This document shows, in pieces, positions 1-10,732 of a DNA stretch of 64,000 nt. The DNA lies in assembly GCA_034359265.1 (NCBI GenBank), contig CP136895.1, positions 3,536,501 through 3,600,500 of the forward strand, read 5' to 3'. Position 1 is the first letter of the stretch; every line of letters starts with the position of its first letter. The notes under the pieces are model-generated. The model made no database searches. It saw nothing but the letters and a program-made list of their open reading frames with translations, and had not been told where the DNA came from. Source of the stretch: Canna indica. Taxonomy: Eukaryota; Streptophyta; Magnoliopsida; Zingiberales; Cannaceae. Made by a program: the position numbers and the translations under genes.

Positions 1-659
1 AGATTTTGCTAAATCATATCCGACTCGTCGATGCGTACGTGAAATGTATCAACTCGTCGGATGGATGATTATTTTCTAAATGTTTCAAGTCGGTTCGAGT
101 CCATAGTGGACAATTTCGGTGTGAGTCTATAGTGGACGATTCCGGCTCGAGTCCGAAGTGAACGATTCTAATTAATCTAAATATAAAGATTAACAATAAA
201 AGTAATATAAATTAATATAATTTAAATTAATCGAATCTAAACATTTATCTAAATTAATCTAAAGATTAACATTAATCTAAATTAATCTAATCTAATCTAA
301 TCTAAACATCTAAATTAACATAAATATTTAATTAATCTAAATATCTACGATTTAATTAATCTAAATATGAAAATTTATCATATTTTATATTTAATTAATT
401 TAATTTAAAAATAGAGTTTAAAAAAACCCTATTTTCGGCCATCGATCGTCAGCCAAAACCCTAAATCTAGGGTTTCGATCAGTTCTATAGTAAATAGATA
501 GGGGGTGGCGCGCGACTAACCTGGAGCAAGCGACGACGGCAGAAGCGACGGTGAGTAGCTTCGGCAGTCGAGGATAGCGGGCGACAACGGCGGGCAACAG
601 GCAGAGATCGGCGGCGGCAACAGCAAGGAAGAAGGAGGAAGGGGTGGGCGCGATCGATT
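1..659. other. AT-rich repeat stretch followed by a GC-rich segment, no gene seen
   Basis: Bases from about 180 to 420 are a low-complexity run built from variants of 'taatctaaatta'. From about 430 to 650 the composition changes to GC-rich with 'cggcggcaac'-type triplets. This part has the look of a gene's 5' end (two 'aaaccctaa'/'agggttt' boxes near 460-475) but no convincing reading frame. Because a CACTA-like terminus lies directly to the right, this may be the interior of that element. No function is assigned. Confidence 0.35.
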
Positions 660-997
660 TACCTATATAAACTTATCAGCAATAGCTCACTCGTCCGTTA
701 GAAAGTCATTGTTGATAAGTAACATCATTAGTAACGGCTCACTCATCCGTTAGAACGTCGTTGCTAATAAGTATTTTATTTTCACGCCGCGAGCGCGCGA
801 TCGGCTCAAGAGTGACGAATACCGTAGTCGTAACTAAGCCGTTGCTAATGTGATAATATATTTGCAACGGCTCAAACGGTTGTAACAAAGCCATTGTAGA
901 TACATCACATTTGTAACAGCCCGAGCAACCGTAAAAAAGCCATTAGTAATGGCAACGGCTTGAGCAGCCATTGCTGAAGAACATATTTCTAGTAATG
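660..997 (+). mobile_element. CACTA-like transposon, right subterminal region and terminus
   Basis: The stretch contains many direct and inverted copies of a ~20 bp unit of the type 'caacggctcaaacggttg' and 'taacaaagccattg' (about 680-970). Dense short subterminal repeats like these are the usual structure next to CACTA (En/Spm) termini. It ends at about 997 with 'atttctagtaatg', which in reverse complement reads like a worn CACTA terminus. The LINE fragment begins immediately after. The left terminus is not visible in the window, so autonomy and length are unknown. Confidence 0.5.
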
Positions 998-1850
998 TTG
1001 GTTGGCTCAGGTCTCCGAATGAACCTATGTAAAGATAAGTGGTTGGGAAACGAATCTCTGCAAAATAAATATCTGTGTCTCTTTGCTCTAACTACTTCAA
1101 AAGACACTTGTATTGCCGATGCGAAGATGTTAAACGCAACCGGAGATATTGTGGGGTGGGATATTAACTTCTCAAAATTTGTGCCATTAGATGAGGTTTT
1201 GGCACTAGCAAAAAATTTGAAAGATATTCTTCATTGCTCAGGTGAAAACATGATGGATTGGAAATGGAATTCATCAAGGGTTTTTATACTTCCTCTCTCT
1301 AAAAAATCCTTAACTACCGTGGTTTGACGAATGCTAAGGTCGATTACACTTAGCAGCACAAGTGCCCAATTTCAATTTCTATCTTCAATTGGTTCTTTTA
1401 TCGGAGTCGTCTACACACGAAAGATCGTCTTATACTACATGACATGAATCTTGATCTGTTGTGCGTCCTTTGTGGAGTTGCTAATGAGACCCACGAACAC
1501 CTCTTTGTGAGTTGCCATTTTACCTTGTTTGGTTGGGGGCAGTTCCTCATTCTTATTCATTCTCAATAATTCAATGTCAACTTTGCTCCATGGTTGGAAC
1601 TTACTAATACTCCTTGGGCTAGGAAACATGTCATCAAAAGGTTCAGAACTACAATGATTTGGCGATGGAAGGTTTGGTGTGAAAGAAATAATCGATGCTT
1701 TAATGAGTCTTCTATTCCGGTTCATACTCTTGCCATTGAGGTGGACAATTATTTCTGTCTTTGTTTGTATTCTGCTAATTGTTCTTTGGTTATTATATTT
1801 TTTACCCATCTAGCTTGTATAGGTCAATTCTTTTAATTAATACAAGTATA
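998..1850 (+). pseudogene. LINE 3' fragment (zf-RVT region), broken
   Basis: The translation from about 1010 shows the 'KDKWLGNESL' block seen in the connection region of plant LINE ORF2 proteins. In another frame around 1425-1525 comes the reverse-transcriptase zinc-binding (zf-RVT) pattern 'DRLILHDMNLD', then a CxxC, then 'THEHLFVSC'. From 1594 the C-terminal block 'TMIWRWKVWCERNNR' follows. At least two frame changes separate these pieces. The fragment ends near a T/A-rich stretch at 1845-1875. It is a dead, 5'-truncated LINE copy with no catalytic RT residues left. Confidence 0.8.
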
Positions 1851-1869
1851 TATTTTTTTTATATATAAA

Positions 1870-3101
1870 AAAGAAGATACATTTGGGTGGGGCCGGGTGT
1901 TAGGTACAAATGAAAGTGAGTATCAATCTATAAAATAGTTACCAATCCCAAGTTCTTTTTTTTGGAAACCAATTGGGCCAAGTTGAGACATATATAATTG
2001 ATTGCTGTGGGTGGATTAATTAATTAAGTCCAACATCTTCAGCATCATTGCAAATATATATTGACGTACAAAGTCTTATTTAATTAATTGGGAAAAAGGA
2101 GTAATTAATTAATCTCAAGACAAAACAAATATAATTCCTTTTAATTAAGCCGAGCCACAGCGCATTCCAATTTCTACAACATTAATTAATTGTGATTGCA
2201 AGTAAACATTGACCCTTCATGCAATAGAGGATCAAGTTGATGAATGATTAAATATTCTTCCAATGAATTAAGTCCAATAACATCCCCATCACAAATATTA
2301 TATTAAATATATTTCAACCAATGAGTTAAGTCCAATAACATGGACATCACAAATATTATATATACTCCATATTGAAAGATCAACACACAAAGCCTTAATT
2401 ATTTAATTAGATAATTTGCACCAATCTCGATACAAATTAAACAAATATAATAGCTTTTCAAGACATATGGTCAGTTAAGCATATAATTAATTTTCAGGAA
2501 GCTGAGCCATAACGCATTCCAATTTCCAACGGGTGGTTTTAAGCCATTGCAATATATAGTAAACATTGACCTTCGCGCTATAATTAATATTTTATTTAAC
2601 TAATTAGACAAACGAGTTAATCTAAATATAAAAGAAATATATTTTCTTTTCAAGTTAGAAATAGTCATGCAATAAGGGACGTATTTGAGCCGATCGATGA
2701 GTTATAAGTCCAATAACAAGGCCATCACAAATATTATATATTGACGAGAGATAAACACACAAAGTCTTATTTAATGAATTAGATAATTTGCATCAATCTC
2801 CATGTCCAAAAATCAACACACAAAGCCATAATTAATTAATTAGATAATTTGCATCAATCAATCTGGATACAAAACAAATATAATTGCTTTTCAAGTCAAG
2901 TGGCCAGTTAAGCAAGCAATATGAAATTAGTTATCAGTATTGCAAGTATTGTAAAGTGAGCTCCTCTTCCATGCATATGCCCGTTCTCTTCTCTGATCAT
3001 AACAATTAAGTCTTGTCTTCCTCCTCTACTACCCAAACCTTCACCTCCATTGCCGCCCGACTAAATTAAGCTTCTCCTCCCTCATCCCATCACCATACAT
3101 C
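1870..3101 (+). repeat. Intergenic/upstream unit of CNL copy A
   Basis: This AT-rich stretch holds landmarks that recur at the other members of the locus. 'gtgggtggattaattaatt' is near 2007. 'cacaaagtcttatttaat' blocks and paired gatcaacacacaaagcc/ggccagttaagcaa blocks lie between 2340 and 2920. A pyrimidine-rich leader ('cttcctcctctactaccc') lies at 3017-3100 just before the ATG. The same order is found before the intact CNL (45.68-46.18 kb), before fragment C (4.7-5.58 kb) and, without a gene, at 9.81-10.5 kb. Several blocks are also repeated inside this unit (about 2240-2420, 2700-2890). It probably contains the promoter and 5' UTR; no transcription start can be fixed from sequence. Confidence 0.6.
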
Positions 3102-4190
3102 ATGTTGTGTCTACCATTTTCGATCAACGACATCGGCGATCTACTCAACTACCTTTGCGGGCCTCAAGCTCGCACCCAAGAGTTGCGAAAAGTTGCGGGT
3201 GAATTAAGAGCCAAGCTGCAAGATGTTGAGTATTCAATCCGTATAGATGAGTTGAAGGGAAAAACCAAGACATACGAAGCACAACAATGGGTGCGCGAGG
3301 TGGAGGCGTTACAAGCGGAAGTGACTGCCTTCCAAGAGGAGTACAGACATCTGGGAGGTTGGTCATGGGATCGCTTCTCCATGAACGAAAGCGTCACCAA
3401 CATGCTCGACGAGATCAATAATTTGGTCAACAAAGTCGGAACAGTTCAACTTACCACATACCGACTCCCAGCCCCAAATGTTCACCTCACCACCTTGACA
3501 GATCCATACGTGGAGAAGATTTTGCATTACATCGCCGACGAAAATGTTAGCATCATCGGCATCCACGGTGTGGGCGGAGTTGGTAAGACAACTATCTTAA
3601 AGTGCATCCACAATCTCCAAAAGATGTCCTCTGTGTTTGATCATGTCATCTGGGTTAATTCTAAATATTGCAAATTGGAGAATCTTCTACTGGACATAGC
3701 AATGGCATTGGGGCTGTCGACTCTGGAGGAGAAACACAACAATAGAGTAGACAATGCTGATAAGCTATTTGATTTTCTTAGGAGTAAGAGCTACTTGTTG
3801 CTCCTGGATGACATTTGGGAGGGTCGGGATCTTCGGTTGTTGGTGATGACAAATTCTGCGCCTGAACATAGCCAACCACCAAAGCGTAAGGTGGTGGTGT
3901 TTACAACACGGAGCGAGCAAGTATGTGATGAAATGAGGGCCGATAAGAGGATCCAAATTGAACGTTTGGGTCCTGATGAAGCATGGGAGCTTTTCCAAAA
4001 GAGTGTCGGTGGAGATGTCATCAACTTAGATGCTGGAATTAACCGTATCGCCAAACAAATTGTCAAAGAATGTGCTGGTCTTCCGCTTGCTCTTGTCAGC
4101 ATCGGTCGGGCCATGTCCGCGAAGAAGTCTTGGGAGGCATGGAAATATGCCCTCACACAGCTGAAGAACGGTGAAATGCAAGAAATCTGA
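3102..4190 (+). pseudogene. CNL copy A: truncated CC-NB-ARC resistance protein, no LRR
   Basis: The 362-codon frame is closely similar to the first ~378 residues of the intact CNL at 46181. A short coiled-coil region (about 1-110) is followed by NB-ARC motifs: P-loop GVGGVGKTT at 156-164, kinase-2 YLLLLDDIWE at 231-240, RNBS-B VVVFTTRSEQVC at 264-275 and GLPLAL at 326-331. All core nucleotide-binding motifs are intact, and GLPLAL is canonical here, unlike in the full-length copy. Two lesions stand out. A 33-base in-frame deletion removes 11 residues after 'INDIG' in the coiled coil. A TGA replaces the TCA serine codon in the '...EISGKKE' block, after which homology to the intact gene is lost within ~20 bases. 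RNBS-D, MHD and LRRs are absent. It could yield a CC-NB fragment if transcribed, but is most simply a degenerate duplicate. Confidence 0.85.
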
Positions 4191-4959
4191 GGTAAGAAAG
4201 AAAATGTATTTTGCAATAATATGACTAGTGAGAAAATGAGCCCTTGAGAGAGAGAATATCACTAATGATATTATAAATTTGTGAAGGCTCATGGGAGCTG
4301 TTGTTGATATTGTCAACCATAATTTGAGAGTCAATAATTATTGCCCAACTTATTTAAACCAAATCAATGTAATTGTGAAATTCCTTTCTATTTTTTTTTA
4401 AAAAAAACGTAAATTGAACTTCGATGGTAACTTCTCATACTTTGAACCACAATTTTGACAAACTACTTAGGGATGACAATGATTTGTGTATTTTAATTTT
4501 ATGGATAATCAAAATCGAAATCGTTTACAAAAATATTATTTGAAACAGATCGATTTTTAGTATTACTATCGGAAACCAAAACCATTTAACTGTTGAATAT
4601 CCCTCCAAAAAAACAATTGTAAAACAAATAGTAAAATAGTATAAAACAAAGTAAGTATAATTCCTTTTCAAAGTAAGTATCAAGACAAAACAAATACAAT
4701 TTCTTTTCAAAGTGAGTATAAATATTTGTCAATTGGGCCAAGTTGAGACAAAATTGATTCCCGTGGGTGGATTAATGAAGAACAAGAACATCATCGATCA
4801 TTGCAATTGCAAATATTGTAAATATTGACTCATATAAGTTACAAATATTCCTTAATCTTGTGGCCAGTTAAGCAATAGGCCATAATATGAAATTATAATA
4901 TTGACGTCGACCGATCAACACACAAAGCCTTCTTTAATCAATAGGCCATAATGAAATGA
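4191..4959 (+). repeat. Intergenic unit of the CNL locus (second copy)
   Basis: After the stop of copy A, similarity to the coding part of the intact CNL disappears. From about 4310 the sequence matches the DNA around 9560-9790 ('aattgtgaaatt' followed by a T-run/A-run junction). From about 4465 it matches 45120-45360, upstream of the intact CNL ('ggatgacaatgattt', 'aacaaatagtaaaatagtat'). The block 'cccgtgggtggattaat' at about 4760 aligns with the upstream units at 2007, 9925 and 45728. No gene is visible. Confidence 0.6.
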
Positions 4960-5430
4960 GGACATGTTTGTTTCATAGGATAAACGAGAATAAAATAGGG
5001 GATGGATATGTTTGCTTCATTGGATCTGATAGAATTAGATTGGATAATAAATGAGGATGATTGAATATGAATTTTTTGAATCTGGTATACATCGGATATA
5101 ATATTAATTTTATATTCTTTTATTCTCATTATTTTTTAATCCATGGACTAAACAGACAATGATATTAATTCATCCCTTATTATATCCTCTCTTATCATAT
5201 GAAGCAAACATGTTCTTATGGTATGTTTGCTTCATTGGATATGATATGATTGGAATGGATAATAAATGAGGGAGGATCAAATATGAATTTTTTAAATTCG
5301 ATGTACATCAGATATAATATTAATTTATATTATTCTATTATCATTTTCTTCTAATTCATGCACTAAACAAATAATAGATATTAATTCATCTATTATCTTA
5401 TCCTCCCTTATCCTATTTAGCAAATATTAC
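4960..5430. mobile_element. Two adjacent related MITEs with terminal inverted repeats
   Basis: The first element (about 4960-5215) begins 'gacatgtttgtttcatagg' and ends with the inverted counterpart 'atgaagcaaacatgttc'. The second (about 5219-5430) begins 'gtatgtttgcttcattgg' and ends 'tatcctatttagcaaatatt'. Their interiors align with each other ('ggataataaatgag', 'cagatataatattaat'). The first also has an extra internal copy of the left end near 5008, which suggests insertion of one copy into another. No coding capacity. The superfamily cannot be fixed because target-site duplications are unclear. Confidence 0.6.
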
Positions 5431-5439
5431 AAGTTTTGT

Positions 5440-5700
5440 AAAGTTAGCTCCTCTTCCATTCATATCCAGCCTTGTTCCCTCTTTGATCATAACAAGTCTT
5501 GTCTCCCTCTCCTACCCAAACATTCTCTGCCATTGCCACCCAACTAAATTAAGCTTCTCCTCCTTCATCCAATCACTATACATCATGTGTCTGCCATTGT
5601 CGCGCGATCAACGACATCTGCAAAATTATAAAGAAGTTATGGGGTGCTAGGGCGGATCTCCTCAACTACCTTCACGGGCCTCAAGCTTGCATAGAATAGT
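5440..5700 (+). pseudogene. CNL fragment C: leader plus first ~35 codons of a third copy
   Basis: Bases 5440-5584 match the pyrimidine-rich leader of copies A and B. The following bases match the CNL start: 'tgtctgccattgtcgcgcgatcaacgacatc' type sequence corresponds to MLCLPFSIND, with frame damage. The coiled-coil block missing from copy A is present here as ICKIIKKLWGARADLLNYL, in a frame that ends at a TAG near 5697. Homology then stops. This is a dead remnant, but it shows that the 33-base block is ancestral and was lost in copy A. Confidence 0.75.
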
Positions 5701-5724
5701 TTTTTTAATGTGAGGCAGTGTCAC

Positions 5725-6270
5725 AAGTTCAATTCATTTCAAGAGTTTCGAAATGTTTGGGAGAAAAGTACAGAGGATACACACAGAGAGATGGGAACCC
5801 CACAGCCAATTCCTCGATTGGAAGGGATCATAGGACACCATCGGGAGCCTGCCTAGCAGGCATACCCAGAAAGACATGGCGAGACTAACAGTGTTATCTA
5901 AGGCAAAAGAATCACTTCTAAAGATATTGTTGTTTCTGGTTAGCCAAAGACTCCAACACCAGATCAACTTCACGCGTCTCTTTCTTTCCGTCGAGGTTGC
6001 AAGACCCCCAGATGACAGTAGAATGGGGATGGACTCAGACATATAGCATGCGTTCCTTGAGAAATTCATCCCAACCCGTAGTGGTGGTAGAGCATGACCC
6101 GAGTAGATGTACTAATGATTTCGACTCCTCCCAACAGAAGGTGCAAAGCGGGTCGTCGACGGGTATCCCGTGCTTCAAAAGCCTGTCTTTAGTGTTTAGT
6201 CTCCCTCTAAGCAGGATGCTCATATGAATCTTCATCTTCAGCGGGTATGTGCCTTTCCGAACTTTCATAT
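5725..6270 (-). pseudogene. LINE 3' fragment (zf-RVT and C-terminal region), minus strand
   Basis: Reading the minus strand, the frame ending near 6035 shows a zf-RVT signature: 'RGRLNTKDRLLKHGIP' followed by CTFC and 'SLVHLLGSC'. The next frame (6069-5734) shows the downstream block 'KLIWCWSLWLTRNNNIF', equivalent to 'MIWRWKVWCERNNR' in the fragment at 1650. A frame change separates the two. Only the last ~180 residues of an ORF2 protein are present. It is another 5'-truncated plant LINE relic. Confidence 0.8.
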
Positions 6271-6319
6271 TTTTCATCATAATGATTATGGACTTTAAAT
6301 CAAAATGATCTCCCACTAA

Positions 6320-8195
6320 TTTTATGATTCTTATACTTCCAAAATAGGAAACGAGAATCCAAGTCAGGAAGGAATCCTAGTATGTGATTGAATTCTTACA
6401 AGCCACTAACCCTCATCAGATACATTCATTCTTGGAGAATTAATGCCCTATAAGTGAACAACTCTTGTTCAATACATCTTATGCACGGCTCAGTCATCTT
6501 GGCTCTTAGTGTTCTGGACCTCAGGTACATCCATTCTTGGCTCGTCAGACTTAGTTAAGTCTAACCCACTAAACCTTAGACATTAGTTACCTCGGATACG
6601 TCCATTCTTGGTAACAAAAAATCTATAACATCTCATATTAAACATCAACTCATAGAGATCTCTTAATTAACCTTGTACGTGCCCCTATGTAACCATAGCC
6701 AACAATGTATCGTGTTAAGACTCTTAGTTAATGCTTTAGTGGAGAGCCATGACATAGTTTCTTAAACTACACAATTTAAGACTTAATATTTTAAGTTGAA
6801 AGATTTTCGAGGGTCAACATATTTACTATTAAGTTTTACTTTGCACATGCTTCTGTTCTAATAAACCAAACATCACATGCATAATTAAAATAGAAACATA
6901 AAAGGCATGATCATGAACTTTCTAAGGGGAACCCAATCCTAGCCACAAGGTTTGGGCCCAGGCTGTAGGGGTAATTTACAACATTTATTAGTCTTCAAGC
7001 TCTCACTGGACTCCATCTCCATGGACCTCCACCTTGAGCTTAAGGGCCACCATAGCTTCCGCATCTCCTTTTGATTTTACAAAATACATCCTTGGCATAC
7101 CAAGGTGAGATTACAAGCTAATTGGCTCTCTAAGATCCCTCAAACTAAGAAAAATAAATAAATAATAGCTCGTAGGAATTTAATAAAATTACAATACTTT
7201 GGCCAAAATTACAATCAATCACGTTGCAAAATTATTACAACCAAGCAATCCAATCACAAGGTTTCCTAAAGTCCATGATCACCCTCATTTAATTAAGAAA
7301 CAATAGCAAAAGGAAAAAAATAAATTTTGTGCCTAATTATGTGACTCTTACATAATAATAATCAAATATCTCATATTTGAATATTTTAATTTTGGTTCCT
7401 ACAAAATATCAAATATTTAGTTACCAAAATTATAGGATTTCTTAATATCTCATATTAAAACCTTTTTATTTTATTTTTTGAAAAAATACCAAATATCTCG
7501 TATCCGGTTTTCAAAATTTGAAAGTATCCATCAATATCCTATATTAAAAACTTTCTATTATGGAACCTACCAAATATCACATATTTGGTTTCTTTCACAA
7601 ATCTCTACAATATCTCATATTGATAATTTTCTACTCATGAAATCAATTTAAATAGCAAATATTCAAATTCCATAAAATCCTATTTCATGGATATGATTTT
7701 GGCTAAGAAAAAATCTATAAATAAAATTTCTAAAATCGGAACGCGCTAAAATTGGCACTCGCAACTGGCACCATAGAATCGGCCAACCCGATCCGATCAA
7801 TGTAGCATGTGCATAGTGATGGAGCACCATGATGGTGATTCGACACCATGTGAGACATAAACAAAAGCGTTCCGGTCATCCGTTCTTTGAACTCTTCAAA
7901 AATAGAATTTTTTTTCTTATCCAAAACAGGCCACTAATGCGTATCTAACTCGAAATAAAGGCGGCTCTGATACCACTATTTGGAAAAAGCATGGGATCTA
8001 ATGCGCAACGAAAAAGTAAGAACAACAAAATAATTTTATTGATCTAAACTATACAAACAGGATCAAACGCACATCGGATCCCATCCGATGTGCGCAATAT
8101 CACTTTATTTTGGGCCTAGACAACGTAAAATCTAAATACTACAAGATAGGTGCAGAAAATATACCTCTTGTAGCGCTGCCCCGATGTGGAAGAAT
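6320..8195 (-). mobile_element. Non-coding LTR-retrotransposon fragment (copia-like) with tRNA-iMet PBS
   Basis: On the minus strand, positions 7975-7963 read TGGTATCAGAGCC, the complement of the plant initiator tRNA-Met 3' end. This is the usual copia primer-binding site. The LTR would then occupy about 7977-8195 and the internal region would run leftwards to about 6320. The internal region has no reading frame of note. It is AT-rich and contains diverged repeats of an 'atatctcatatt' word between 7370 and 7650. No gag, protease or RT is recognisable and no second LTR was found, so this is a partial or pol-less element. Confidence 0.45.
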
Positions 8196-8199
8196 CATA

Positions 8200-9110
8200 T
8201 GATATGGGTTGGAGATGTTGATGACTAGATACTATGCATCAATTGCTTTTGCCCTTGGCTGAGAGTTGAACGTTGTCCTTAGCCATATGGCTCCTCGAAC
8301 GTCAACTATTTCTCCTGAGAAGCCTACTAGGCCTCCTTTGCATAGGGTGAATGAGGCTTCTGTTAAATGCATTTTCTCAAAGGTGAAGTAGAAAAGGATA
8401 TCAGTAGAGCTGCCTTGGTCGACTAGGATTTATTTGATGATGAAATTTCCTACAATCATAGAGATTACGACAGGGTCGTGTAGGTTTTGATCAATTTTGT
8501 GAAAATCGTGATCAATTTTGAAATGAGTGTACCTATTGAATCGGGCACTCGGGCGAGGTGGTGACCTCGGCCCTCTCTATTGTTCTACTTGTGGCGGTTG
8601 CAATATTCACTTTTTTTGTCTACCTTTTTGGATTTTTTTTATTTTTGACAGCGGCCTTGAGATTTTGTTTGTCGACCTTTTTAGCTTTCCGCGGAGTTCT
8701 TCCATCTTTATGAAGCTAGAGGCTTTCTCCTGAAACTCAGTCATTTCTTTAGGTTCTATCATGATGATCTGGTCGGCAAAGAGTTCGGATTTTAGCTCGA
8801 GTTTGATGGAGTAGAATTCGACTCGTGGGTCGAGGTCGGGGATTTTGACCGCTATAGCCTGGAACCTGCACATGTTTTCTCTTAGGGGTCCATATTACCC
8901 TTGTCTGACGTAATGGAGGGCATCCTCCGTTTTGTGATAGACTCGCGATGTGGTGAACCAGTTGAGGAAGACGTGGGAGATCGAGGTCCTCAAAAAAATG
9001 AATAGATCCCGATGGGAGGGAGGCAAACCACAGCAAAGCGGTTTTTCCTAGAAAAATTGGAAAAGCTCTGCAGAGTGCGGGGTTGGTTGCTCCGTGATAG
9101 AGCATCATGG
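8200..9110 (-). pseudogene. Ty3/gypsy gag-protease fragment, minus strand, decayed
   Basis: Minus-strand translation of 9108-8980 gives the start of a retrotransposon gag domain (PF03732 type): 'AFPIFLGKTALLWFASL' and 'PSGSIHFFEDL'. In another frame, 8873-8607 gives the gag C-terminal block ('FYSIKLELKSELFADQI', then 'FQEKASSFIKMEELRG'). Between about 8490 and 8210 lies an aspartic protease remnant: 'DPVVISMIVGNF', then VDQGSSTDILF, where the usual form is DGGSS, then 'GGLVGFSGEIVDVRGA'. Frameshifts and stops separate the parts. The style is that of Tat/Retand-like gypsy elements. Bases 9111-9550 show no clear domain. Confidence 0.7.
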
Positions 9111-9559
9111 TCCTGAACGCCGTCAGATGTAGTGTAGGGTCACCTGTACAATCGTAAGGTGCTAGGGTATAGTAGGCAACTTACTTTTTGACGGGAGGAG
9201 GGTTGCATTATGTGTTCGGCGAAGTATCATGCATCAATAGGAAGGGCAGTCCCCCTTGTGGCCTTAGAACCTTCCTGATCTTTTTTCGGAAGGGGGGTGC
9301 TGGAGATCTCGTCGCGAAGGACGAGAACCAGTCTCCTCCTCTTAGAATGATTGCTTTCTTCATGCTCTGAGCGGTAGCACTCGTGGTCAGTCAGGAGTTA
9401 TCCACGGGACCGTGTCAGTATCTCGATTTGGGCTATCAACCGTTGGTTCTTCGCTTTCAAATAATTTATTCGACGTTGTGGCTCTTAGGGGGAGGATAGG
9501 CTAGTTCTGGGGGAGGTTCATTTGTTATCCTATACTTTAAGATTAGTGTTATTAATCTC

Positions 9560-10530
9560 AACCTGGTATCATAAGAATTCCTATTGTGCTTGGCATTGTA
9601 ATAGTTTTGTCCATAATTTGGGTGTCGGGTTCAATAATTAGTTCAATAATTGTTGTCTAATATATTTAAACCAACTAAAATAATTGTGAAATTTTATTTC
9701 TATGTTTTTTTTTTAAAAAAAAAGAAGTAAATGAAACCCCGAGTTAAACTTTGGACCGAAATTCTGACCAATTATATACTATTATTTTTAAGTAAATATA
9801 ATATCAGAGTTAAATAAGATATATTTGGGTGGGGCCGGGTATTAGGTACAAATGAAAGTGAGTATCAATCTTTAAAATAGTTATTAATTGAGGCTAAGTT
9901 GAGACATATATAATTGATTGCTGTGGGTGGATTAAATTAATTAAGTCCAACAACATCCTCTTCATCATTGCAAATATATATTGACTTACAAAGTCTTATT
10001 TAATTAATTGGGAAAAATAAGGAGTAATTAATTAATCTCAATACAAAACAAATATAATTCTTTTTAATTAAGCTGAGCCACAGCGCATTCCAATTTCCAA
10101 CGGGTGGTTTAGGTCTACAACACTAATTAATTGTGATTGCAAGTAAACATTGCCCCTTCATGCTATAATTAATACTTTATTTAATTAGTTAGAAAAATGA
10201 ATTTATCTAAATTCAAAAAACAAATATATTTTCTTTTCAAGTTAGAAATAGTCAATAGAGGATCAAGTTGAGGAATGATTAAATATGCCTTCCAATGAAT
10301 TAAGTCCAATAACATCCCCATCACAAATATTATATTAAATATTAACTGATTAATTTCAATAAAAAGTCTTTTAATTATATATTTCCCATCAATTACAATA
10401 AAAAACAGAATTATATCTTTTCAAGTCATGTCGCCAGTTGAGCAATAAGCCATAATGAAATTATCAGTTATACCATTGTAAAGTCAATTTTCATATCCCT
10501 TATTCTCAAATAAAACGATGAAAATATGTC
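9560..10530 (+). repeat. Orphan copy of the CNL intergenic/upstream unit
   Basis: From about 9580 the sequence matches 4310-4470 and from 9812 it matches 1874 onward, including 'atttgggtggggccgggt', 'aggtacaaatgaaagtgag' and 'gctgtgggtggattaa'. The order of blocks is the same as upstream of copy A, but no CNL coding sequence follows: similarity fades near 10500 and LINE-1 begins at about 10725. This is evidence for at least one further duplication of the resistance locus whose gene part has been lost or displaced. Confidence 0.65.
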
Positions 10531-10732
10531 TTGGTGGGACCCATACGTCCCAAATAGAAACAGAATTCTTGAAATATTTCAATAATTTTACTTTTTATCA
10601 TGAAAATATATTTTATAATTCCTTAAAAAATAATTTTAAAAAATTCACTAATTTAAATTTTTTATTATTTTTTTAAAAAGTTTAGAATGCATTTTCATGG
10701 TCAAATAACCACAAGCTTCTCGAATTTGATTT

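Noticed and set aside
4200..4330. Intron in copy A after the GGTAAG at about 4191
   Set aside because: The same 'aggtaag' occurs inside the open frame of copy B and is coding there (SGKKE), so there is no reason to call a splice donor in copy A.
7730..7924. 64-codon minus-strand frame
   Set aside because: No domain, lies in the non-coding region next to a copia primer-binding site.
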